DNA from: Tipula vernalis | Lineage: Eukaryota > Arthropoda > Insecta > Diptera > Tipulidae | Assembly (NCBI GenBank): GCA_958295665.1 | Contig: OY282558.1 | Span: forward strand, 67,506,789 to 67,570,788 | DNA: 64,000 nt | Direction: 5' to 3' | Shown here: in pieces, positions 49,618 to 61,000 of the stretch | Layout: the number at the start of each line of letters is the position of its first letter | Position numbering within the stretch: position 1 is the first letter of the stretch | Program-made: the position numbers and the translations under genes | The notes under the pieces: generated by a model | Seen by the model: the letters and a program-made list of their open reading frames with translations, nothing else | Told to the model about the DNA's origin: nothing | The model's database searches: none

Positions 49618-51619
49618 AGGTCCCGAAACCTATCATTAGAGGTATCCAGACCCACAATCGGAGCACAGTTGCAGATTTTGGATTTTTGTGGCTCAGAATC
49701 TGCTGAATTATAGTAAGGTGATTTTCAAGAAAATCGAAATTTCTATGAAACGTCTAGAAATAGTCAAGCAATCTAAATGCGCTTTGGCACAATAAATACA
49801 GGTCCCGAAACCTATCATTAGAGGTATCCAGAACCACAATCGGAGCACAGTTGCAGATTTTGGATTTTTGTGGCTCAGAATCTGCTGAATTATAGTAAGG
49901 TGATTTTCAAGAAAATCGAAATTTCTATGAAACGTCTAGAAATAGTCAAGCAATCTAAATGCGCTTTGGCACAATAAATACAGGTCCCGAAACCTATCAT
50001 TAGAGGTATCCAGAACCACAATCGGGGCACAGTTGCAGATTTTGGATTTTTGTGGCTCAGAATCTGCTGAATTATAGTAAGGTGATTTTCAAGAAAATCG
50101 AAATTTCTATGAAACGTCTAGAAATAGTCAAGCAATCTAAATGCGCTTTGGCACAATAAATACAGGTCCCGAAACCTATCATTAGAGGTATCCAGAACCA
50201 CAATCGGGGCACAGTTGCAGATTTTGGATTTTTGTGGCTCAGAATCTGCTGAATTATAGTAAGGTGATTTTCAAGAAAATCGAAATTTCTATGAAACGTC
50301 TAGAAATAGTTAAGCAATCTAAATGCGCGTTGGCACAATAAATACAGGTCCCAAAACCAATCATTAGAGGTATCCAGAACCACAATCGGAGCACAGTTGC
50401 AGATTTTGGATTTTTGTGGCTCAGAATCTGCTGAATTATAGTAAGGTGATTTTCAAGAAAATCGAAATTTCTATGAAACGTCTAGAAATAGTCAAGCAAT
50501 CTAAATGCGCGTTGGCACAATAAATAAAGGTCCCGAAACCTATCATTAGAGGTATCCAGACCCACAATCGGAGCACAGTTGCAGATTTTGGATTTTTGTG
50601 GCTCAGAATCTGCTGAATTATAGTAAGGTGATTTTCAAGAAAATCGAAATTTCTATGAAACGTCTAGAAATAGTCAAGCAATCTAAATGCGCTTTGGCAC
50701 AATAAATACAGGTCCCGAAACCTATCATTAGAGGTATCCAGAACCATAATCGGAGCACAGTTGCAGATTTTGGATTTTTGTGGCTCAGAATCTGCTGAAT
50801 TATAGTAAGGTGATTTTCAAGAAAATCGAAATTTCTATGAAACGTCTAGAAATAGTTAAGCAATCTAAATGCGCGTTGGCACAATAATTACAGGTCCCGA
50901 AACCTATCATTAGAGGTATCCAGAACCACAATCGGAGCACAGTTGCAGATTTTGGATTTTTGTGGCTCAGAATCTGCTGAATTATAGTAAGGTGATTTTC
51001 AAGAAAATCGAAATTTCTATGAAACGTCTAGAAATAGTCAAGCAATCTAAATGCGCTTTGGCACAATAAATACAGGTCCCAAAACCTATCATTAGAGGTA
51101 TCCAGAACCACAATCGGGGCACAGTTGCAGATTTTGGATTTTTGTGGCTCAGAATCTGCTGAATTATAGTAAGGTGATTTTCAAGAAAATCGAAATTTCT
51201 ATGAAACGTCTAGAAATAGTCAAGCAATCTAAATGCGCTTTGGCACAATAAATACAGGTCCCAAAACCTATCATTAGAGGTATCCAGAACCATAATCGGA
51301 GCACAGTTGCAGATTTTGGGTTTTTGTGGCTCAGAATCTGCTGAATTATAGTAAGGTGATTTTCAAGAAAATCGAAATTTCTATGAAACGTCTAGAAATA
51401 GTTAAGCAATCTAAATGCGCGTTGGCACAATAAATACAGGTCCCAAAACCAATCATTAGAGGTATGCAGAACCACAATCGGAGCACAGTTGCAGATTTTG
51501 GATTTTTGTGGCTCAGAATCTGCTGAATTATAGTAAGGTGATTTTCAAGAAAATCGAAATTTCTATGAAACGTCTAGAAATAGTCAAGCAATCTAAATGC
51601 GCTTTGGCACAATAAATAC
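49618..51619. repeat. About 2-kb block, left copy of a direct duplication
   Basis: Eleven monomers recur at 52877-55052. The offset is 3259 bp for 49618-50345 and 3441 bp for 50346-51619; the difference is one extra monomer (53605) in the right copy. Shared private signals are AATAATTAC just before 50892 and 54333, an ACCAATC monomer at 50346/53787 and 51438/54879, and a GACCC monomer at 50528/53969. Only the left copy has AATAAAGG before 50528 and TATGCAG near 51464. Confidence 0.85.
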
Positions 51620-52876
51620 ACGTCCCGAAACCTATCATTAGAGGTATCCAGAACCACAATCGGGGCACAGTTGCAGATTTTGGATTTTTGTGGCTCAGAA
51701 TCTGCTGAATTATAGTAAGGTGATTTTCAAGAAAATCGAAATTTCTATGAAACGTCTAGAAATAGTCAAGCAATCTAAATGCGCTTTGGCACAATAAATA
51801 CAGGTCCCGAAACCTATCATTAGAGGTATCCAGAACCATAATCGGAGCACAGTTGCAGATTTTGGATTTTTGTGGCTCAGAATCTGCTGAATTATAGTAA
51901 GGTGATTTTCAAGAAAATCGAAATTTCTATGAAACGTCTAGAAATAGTCAAGCAATCTAAATGCGCGTTGGCACAATAAATACAGGTCCCGTATCCAGAA
52001 CCACAATCGGAGCACAGTTGCAGATTTTGGATTTTTGTGGCTCTGAATCTGCTGAATTATAGTAAGGTGATTTTCAAGAAAATCGAAATTTCTATGAAAC
52101 GTCTAGAAATAGTCAAGCAATCTAAATGCGCTTTGGCACAATAAATACAGGTCCCAAAACCTATCATTAGAGGTATCCAGAACCATAATCGGAGCACAGT
52201 TGCAGATTTTGGATTTTTGTGGCTCAGAATCTGCTGAATTATAGTAAGGTGATTTTCAAGAAAATCGAAATTTCTATGAAACGTCTAGAAATAGTTAAGC
52301 AATCTAAATGCGCGTTGGCACAATAAATACAGGTCCCAAAACCAATCATTAGAGGTATCCAGAACCACAATCGGAGCACAGTTGCAGATTTTGGATTTTT
52401 GTGGCTCAGAATCTGCTGAATTATAGTAAGGTGATTTTCAAGAAAATCGAAATTCCTATGAAACGTCTAGAAATAGTCAAGCAATCTAAAGGCGCGTTGG
52501 CACAATAAATATAGGTCCCGAAACCTATCATTAGAGGTATCCAGAACCATAATCGAAGCACAGTTGCAGATTTTGGATTTTTGTGGCTCAGAATCTGCTG
52601 AATTATAGTAAGGTGATTTTCAAGAAAATCGAAATTTCTATGAAACGTCTAGAAATAGTCAAGCAATCTAAATGCGCTTTGGCACAATAAATACAGGTCC
52701 CGAAACCTATCATTAGAGGTATCCAGAACCATAATCGGAGCACAGTTGCAGATTTTGGGTTTTTGTGGCTCAGAATCTGCTGAATTATAGTAAGATGATT
52801 TTCAAGAAAATCGAAATTTCTATGAAACGTCTAGAAATAGTCAAGCAATCTAAATGCGCGTTGGCACAATAAATAC
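51620..52876. repeat. Spacer with an island of left-array variants
   Basis: Seven monomers separate the two 2-kb copies. The one at 51984 is a 165-bp monomer with CTCTGAAT, a change otherwise seen only at 11399, 12309 and 15318. The one at 52331 starts with ACCAATC, typical of its surroundings, but ends with AAATTCC, AAGGCG and TATAGG. The next (52513) has CGAAG. Those markers otherwise belong to the 9-32 kb part, with a few AAATTCC units near 39-40 kb. It looks like a conversion or insertion tract. Confidence 0.8.
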
Positions 52877-55052
52877 AGGTCCCGAAACCTATCATTAGAG
52901 GTATCCAGACCCACAATCGGAGCACAGTTGCAGATTTTGGATTTTTGTGGCTCAGAATCTGCTGAATTATAGTAAGGTGATTTTCAAGAAAATCGAAATT
53001 TCTATGAAACGTCTAGAAATAGTCAAGCAATCTAAATGCGCTTTGGCACAATAAATACAGGTCCCGAAACCTATCATTAGAGGTATCCAGAACCACAATC
53101 GGAGCACAGTTGCAGATTTTGGATTTTTGTGGCTCAGAATCTGCTGAATTATAGTAAGGTGATTTTCAAGAAAATCGAAATTTCTATGAAACGTCTAGAA
53201 ATAGTCAAGCAATCTAAATGCGCTTTGGCACAATAAATACAGGTCCCGAAACCTATCATTAGAGGTATCCAGAACCACAATCGGGGCACAGTTGCAGATT
53301 TTGGATTTTTGTGGCTCAGAATCTGCTGAATTATAGTAAGGTGATTTTCAAGAAAATCGAAATTTCTATGAAACGTCTAGAAATAGTCAAGCAATCTAAA
53401 TGCGCTTTGGCACAATAAATACAGGTCCCGAAACCTATCATTAGAGGCATCCAGAACCACAATCGGGGCACAGTTGCAGATTTTGGATTTTTGTGGCTCA
53501 GAATCTGCTGAATTATAGTAAGGTGATTTTCAAGAAAATCGAAATTTCTATGAAACGTCTAGAAATAGTCAAGCAATCTAAATGCGCTTTGGCACAATAA
53601 ATACAGGTCCCAAAACCTATCATTAGAGGTATCCAGAACCATAATCGGAGCACAGTTGCAGATTTTGGGTTTTTGTGGCTCAGAATCTGCTGAATTATAG
53701 TAAGGTGATTTTCAAGAAAATCGAAATTTCTATGAAACGTCTAGAAATAGTTAAGCAATCTAAATGCGCGTTGGCACAATAAATACAGGTCCCAAAACCA
53801 ATCATTAGAGGTATCCAGAACCACAATCGGAGCACAGTTGCAGATTTTGGATTTTTGTGGCTCAGAATCTGCTGAATTATAGTAAGGTGATTTTCAAGAA
53901 AATCGAAATTTCTATGAAACGTCTAGAAATAGTCAAGCAATCTAAATGCGCGTTGGCACAATAAATACAGGTCCCGAAACCTATCATTAGAGGTATCCAG
54001 ACCCACAATCGGAGCACAGTTGCAGATTTTGGATTTTTGTGGCTCAGAATCTGCTGAATTATAGTAAGGTGATTTTCAAGAAAATCGAAATTTCTATGAA
54101 ACGTCTAGAAATAGTCAAGCAATCTAAATGCGCTTTGGCACAATAAATACAGGTCCCGAAACCTATCATTAGAGGTATCCAGAACCATAATCGGAGCACA
54201 GTTGCAGATTTTGGATTTTTGTGGCTCAGAATCTGCTGAATTATAGTAAGGTGATTTTCAAGAAAATCGAAATTTCTATGAAACGTCTAGAAATAGTTAA
54301 GCAATCTAAATGCGCATTGGCACAATAATTACAGGTCCCGAAACCTATCATTAGAGGTATCCAGAACCACAATCGGAGCACAGTTGCAGATTTTGGATTT
54401 TTGTGGCTCAGAATCTGCTGAATTATAGTAAGGTGATTTTCAAGAAAATCGAAATTTCTATGAAACGTCTAGAAATAGTCAAGCAATCTAAATGCGCTTT
54501 GGCACAATAAATACAGGTCCCAAAACCTATCATTAGAGGTATCCAGAACCACAATCGGGGCACAGTTGCAGATTTTGGATTTTTGTGGCTCAGAATCTGC
54601 TGAATTATAGTAAGGTGATTTTCAAGAAAATCGAAATTTCTATGAAACGTCTAGAAATAGTCAAGCAATCTAAATGCGCTTTGGCACAATAAATACAGGT
54701 CCCAAAACCTATCATTAGAGGTATCCAGAACCATAATCGGAGCACAGTTGCAGATTTTGGGTTTTTGTGGCTCAGAATCTGCTGAATTATAGTAAGGTGA
54801 TTTTCAAGAAAATCGAAATTTCTATGAAACGTCTAGAAATAGTTAAGCAATCTAAATGCGCGTTGGCACAATAAATACAGGTCCCAAAACCAATCATTAG
54901 AGGTATCCAGAACCACAATCGGAGCACAGTTGCAGATTTTGGATTTTTGTATCTGCTGAATTATAGTAAGGTGATTTTCAAGAAAATCGAAATTTCTATG
55001 AAACGTCTAGAAATAGTCAAGCAATCTAAATGCGCTTTGGCACAATAAATAC
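52877..55052. repeat. About 2.2-kb block, right copy of a direct duplication
   Basis: This copy of 49618-51619 contains one additional monomer at 53605 (CCCA, CCAT, TTGGG). Changes only in this copy are GAGGCATCC at 53423, GCGCATTGG just before 54333 and an 8-bp deletion in its last monomer. GAGGCATCC becomes common only to the right of 55 kb, so 53423 is its leftmost occurrence. Confidence 0.85.
54879..55052. repeat. 174-bp monomer with an 8-bp internal deletion
   Basis: TTTTTGT is followed directly by ATCTGCTG: monomer positions 73-80 (GGCTCAGA) are missing, with the junction at 54950/54951. It is the only copy of this length in the window. It sits at the join between the duplicated block and the right-hand domain. 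Confidence 0.9.
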
Positions 55053-58000
55053 AGGTCCCAAAACCTATCATTAGAGGTATCCAGAACCATAATCGGAGCA
55101 CAGTTGCAGATTTTGGGTTTTTGTGGCTCAGAATCTGCTGAATTATAGTAAGGTGATTTTCAAGAAAATCGAAATTTCTATGAAACGTCTAGAAATAGTC
55201 AAGCAATCTAAATGCGCTTTGGCACAATAAATACAGGTCCCAAAACCTATCATTAGAGGCATCCAGAACCATAATCGGAGCATAGTTGCAGATTTTGGGT
55301 TTTTGTGGCTCAGAATCTGCTGAATTATAGTAAGGTGATTTTCAAGAAAATCGAAATTTCTATGAAACGTCTAGAAATAGTCAAGCAATCTAAATGCGCT
55401 TTGGCACAATAAATACAGGTCCCAAAACCTATCATTAGAGGCATCCAGAACCACAATCGGGGCACAGTTGCAGATTTTGGATTTTTGTGGCTCAGAATCT
55501 GCTGAATTATAGTAAGGTGATTTTCAAGAAAATCGAAATTTCTATGAAACGTCTAGAAATAGTCAATCAATCTAAATGCGCTATGGCACAATAAATACAG
55601 GTCCCGAAACCTATCATTAGAGGTATCCAGAACCATAATCGGAGCACAGTTGCAGATTTTGGGTTTTTGTGGCTCAGAATCTGCTGAATTATAGTAAGGT
55701 GATTTTCAAGAAAATCGAAATTTCTATGAAACGTCTAGAAATAGTCAAGCAATCTAAATGCGCTTTGGCACAATAAATACAGGTCCCGAAACCTATCATT
55801 AGAGGTATCCAGAACCACAATCGGGGCACAGTTGCAGATTTTGGATTTTTGTGGCTCAGAATCTGCTGAATTATAGTAAGGTGATTTTCAAGAAAATCGA
55901 AATTTCTATGAAACGTCTAGAAATAGTCAATCAATCTAAATGCGCTTTGGCACAATAAATACAGGTCCCAAAACCTATCATTAGAGGCATCCAGAACCAT
56001 AATCGGAGCATAGTTGCAGATTTTGGGTTTTTGTGGCTCAGAATCTGCTGAATTATAGTAAGGTGATTTTCAAGAAAATCGAAATTTCTATGAAACGTCT
56101 AGAAATAGTCAAGCAATCTAAATGCGCTTTGGCACAATAAATACAGGTCCCAAAACCTATCATTAGAGGTATCCAGAACCATAATCGGAGCACAGTTGCA
56201 GATTTTGGGTTTTTGTGGCTCAGAATCTGCTGAATTATAGTAAGGTGATTTTCAAGAAAATCGAAATTTCTATGAAACGTCTAGAAATAGTCAAGCAATC
56301 TAAATGCGCTTTGGCACAATAAATACAGGTCCCAAAACCTATCATTAGAGGCATCCAGAACCACAATCGGGGCACAGTTGCAGATTTTGGATTTTTGTGG
56401 CTCAGAATCTGCTGAATTATAGTAAGGTGATTTTCAAGAAAATCGAAATTTCTATGAAACGTCTAGAAATAGTCAATCAATCTAAATGCGCTATGGCACA
56501 ATAAATACAGGTCCCGAAACCTATCATTAGAGGTATCCAGAACCATAATCGGAGCACAGTTGCAGATTTTGGGTTTTTGTGGCTCAGAATCTGCTGAATT
56601 ATAGTAAGGTGATTTTCAAGAAAATCGAAATTTCTATGAAACGTCTAGAAATAGTCAAGCAATCTAAATGCGCTTTGGCACAATAAATACAGGTCCCAAA
56701 ACCTATCATTAGAGGCATCCAGAACCACAATCGGGGCACAGTTGCAGATTTTGGATTTTTGTGGCTCAGAATCTGCTGAATTATAGTAAGGTGATTTTCA
56801 AGAAAATCTAAATTTCTATGAAACGTCTAGAAATAGTCAAGCAATCTAAATGCGCTATGGCACAATAAATACAGGTCCCGAAACCTATCATTCGAGGTAT
56901 CCAGAACCATAATCGGAGCACAGTTGCAGATTTTGGGTTTTTGTGGCTCAGAATCTGCTGAATTATAGTAAGGTGATTTTCAAGAAAATCGAAATTTCTA
57001 TGAAACGTCTAGAAATAGTCAAGCAATCTAAATGCGCTTTGGCACAATAAATACAGGTCCCAAAACCTATCATTAGAGGCATCCAGAACCATAATCGGAG
57101 CATAGTTGCAGATTTTGGGTTTTTGTGGCTCAGAATCTGCTGAATTATAGTAAGGTGATTTTCAAGAAAATCGAAATTTCTATGAAACGTCTAGAAATAG
57201 TCAAGCAATCTAAATGCGCTTTGGCACAATAAATACAGGTCCCAAAACCTATCATTAGAGGTATCCAGAACCATAATCGGAGCACAGTTGCAGATTTTGG
57301 GTTTTTGTGGCTCAGAATCTGCTGAATTATAGTAAGGTGATTTTCAAGAAAATCGAAATTTCTATGAAACGTCTAGAAATAGTCAAGCAATCTAAATGCG
57401 CTTTGGCACAATAAATACAGGTCCCAAAACCTATCATTAGAGGCATCCAGAACCACAATCGGGGCACAGTTGCAGATTTTGGATTTTTGTGGCTCAGAAT
57501 CTGCTGAATTATAGTAAGGTGATTTTCAAGAAAATCGAAATTTCTATGAAACGTCTAGAAATAGTCAATCAATCTAAATGCGCTATGGCACAATAAATAC
57601 AGGTCCCGAAACCTATCATTAGAGGTATCCAGAACCATAATCGGAGCACAGTTGCAGATTTTGGGTTTTTGTGGCTCAGAATCTGCTGAATTATAGTAAG
57701 GTGATTTTCAAGAAAATCGAAATTTCTATGAAACGTCTAGAAATAGTCAAGCAATCTAAATGCGCTTTGGCACAATAAATACAGGTCCCAAAACCTATCA
57801 TTAGAGGCATCCAGAACCACAATCGGGGCACAGTTGCAGATTTTGGATTTTTGTGGCTCAGAATCTGCTGAATTATAGTAAGGTGATTTTCAAGAAAATC
57901 GAAATTTCTATGAAACGTCTAGAAATAGTCAATCAATCTAAATGCGCTATGGCACAATAAATACAGGTCCCGAAACCTATCATTAGAGGTATCCAGAACC

Positions 58001-61000
58001 ATAATCGGAGCACAGTTGCAGATTTTGGGTTTTTGTGGCTCAGAATCTGCTGAATTATAGTAAGGTGATTTTCAAGAAAATCGAAATTTCTATGAAACGT
58101 CTAGAAATAGTCAAGCAATCTAAATGCGCTTTGGCACAATAAATACAGGTCCCAAAACCTATCATTAGAGGCATCCAGAACCACAATCGGGGCACAGTTG
58201 CAGATTTTGGATTTTTGTGGCTCAGAATCTGCTGAATTATAGTAAGGTGATTTTCAAGAAAATCGAAATTTCTATGAAACGTCTAGAAATAGTCAAGCAA
58301 TCTAAATGCGCTATGGCACAATAAATACAGGTCCCGAAACCTATCATTAGAGGTATCCAGAACCATAATCGGAGCACAGTTGCAGATTTTGGGTTTTTGT
58401 GGCTCAGAATCTGCTGAATTATAGTAAGGTGATTTTCAAGAAAATCGAAATTTCTATGAAACGTCTAGAAATAGTCAAGCAATCTAAATGCGCTTTGGCA
58501 CAATAAATACAGGTCCCAAAACCTATCATTAGAGGCATCCAGAACCATAATCGGAGCATAGTTGCAGATTTTGGGTTTTTGTGGCTCATAATCTGCTGAA
58601 TTATAGTAAGGTGATTTTCAAGAAAATCGAAATTTCTATGAAACGTCTAGAAATAGTCAAGCAATCTAAATGCGCTTTGGCACAATAAATACAGGTCCCA
58701 AAACCTATCATTAGAGGCATCCAGAACCACAATCGGGGCACAGTTGCAGATTTTGGATTTTTGTGGCTCAGAATCTGCTGAATTATAGTAAGGTGATTTT
58801 CAAGAAAATCGAAATTTCTATGAAACGTCTAGAAATAGTCAAGCAATCTAAATGCGCTATGGCACAATAAATACAGGTCCCGAAACCTATCATTAGAGGT
58901 ATCCAGAACCATAATCGGAGCACAGTTGCAGATTTTGGGTTTTTGTGGCTCAGAATCTGCTGAATTATAGTAAGGTGATTTTCAAGAAAATCGAAATTTC
59001 TATGAAACGTCTAGAAATAGTCAAGCAATCTAAATGCGCTTTGGCACAATAAATACAGGTCCCAAAACCTATCATTAGAGGCATCCAGAACCATAATCGG
59101 AGCATAGTTGCAGATTTTGGGTTTTTGTGGCTCAGAATCTGCTGAATTATAGTAAGGTGATTTTCAAGAAAATCGAAATTTCTATGAAACGTCTAGAAAT
59201 AGTCAAGCAATCTAAATGCGCTTTGGCACAATAAATACAGGTCCCAAAACCTATCATTAGAGGTATCCAGAACCATAATCGGAGCACAGTTGCAGATTTT
59301 GGGTTTTTGTGGCTCAGAATCTGCTGAATTATAGTAAGGTGATTTTCAAGAAAATCGAAATTTCTATGAAACGTCTAGAAATAGTCAAGCAATCTAAATG
59401 CGCTTTGGCACAATAAATACAGGTCCCAAAACCTATCATTAGAGGTATCCAGAACCATAATCGGAGCACAGTTGCAGATTTTGGGTTTTTGTGGCTCAGA
59501 ATCTGCTGAATTATAGTAAGGTGATTTTCAAGAAAATCGAAATTTCTATGAAACGTCTAGAAATAGTCAAGCAATCTAAATGCGCTTTGGCACAATAAAT
59601 ACAGGTCCCAAAACCTATCATTAGAGGCATCCAGAACCACAATCGGGGCACAGTTGCAGATTTTGGATTTTTGTGGCTCAGAATCTGCTGAATTATAGTA
59701 AGGTGATTTTCAAGAAAATCGAAATTTCTATGAAACGTCTAGAAATAGTCAATCAATCTAAATGCGCTATGGCACAATAAATACAGGTCCCGAAACCTAT
59801 CATTAGAGGTATCCAGAACCATAATCGGAGCACAGTTGCAGATTTTGGGTTTTTGTGGCTCAGAATCTGCTGAATTATAGTAAGGTGATTTTCAAGAAAA
59901 TCGAAATTTCTATGAAACGTCTAGAAATAGTCAAGCAATCTAAATGCGCTTTGGCACAATAAATACAGGTCCCAAAACCTATCATTAGAGGCATCCAGAA
60001 CCACAATCGGGGCACAGTTGCAGATTTTGGATTTTTGTGGCTCAGAATCTGCTGAATTATAGTAAGGTGATTTTCAAGAAAATCGAAATTTCTATGAAAC
60101 GTCTAGAAATAGTCAATCAATCTAAATGCGCTATGGCACAATAAATACAGGTCCCGAAACCTATCATTAGAGGTATCCAGAACCATAATCGGAGCACAGT
60201 TGCAGATTTTGGATTTTTGTGGCTCAGAATCTGCTGAATTATAGTAAGGTGATTTTCAAGAAAATCGAAATTTCTATGAAACGTCTAGAAATAGTCAAGC
60301 AATCTAAATGCGCTTTGGCACAATAAATACAGGTCCCAAAACCTATCATTAGAGGCATCCAGAACCATAATCGGAGCATAGTTGCAGATTTTGGGTTTTT
60401 GTGGCTCAGAATCTGCTGAATTATAGTAAGGTGATTTTCAAGAAAATCGAAATTTCTATGAAACGTCTAGAAATAGTCAAGCAATCTAAATGCGCTATGG
60501 CACAATAAATACAGGTCCCAAAACCTATCATTAGAGGTATCCAGAACCATAATCGGAGCACAGTTGCAGATTTTGGGTTTTTGTGGCTCAGAATCTGCTG
60601 AATTATAGTAAGGTGATTTTCAAGAAAATCGAAATTTCTATGAAACGTCTAGAAATAGTCAAGCAATCTAAATGCGCTTTGGCACAATAAATACAGGTCC
60701 CAAAACCTATCATTAGAGGTATCCAGAACCATAATCGGAGCACAGTTGCAGATTTTGGGTTTTTGTGGCTCAGAATCTGCTGAATTATAGTAAGGTGATT
60801 TTCAAGAAAATCGAAATTTCTATGAAACGTCTAGAAATAGTCAAGCAATCTAAATGCGCTTTGGCACAATAAATACAGGTCCCAAAACCTATCATTAGAG
60901 GCATCCAGAACCACAATCGGGGCACAGTTGCAGATTTTGGATTTTTGTGGCTCAGAATCTGCTGAATTATAGTAAGGTGATTTTCAAGAAAATCGAAATT

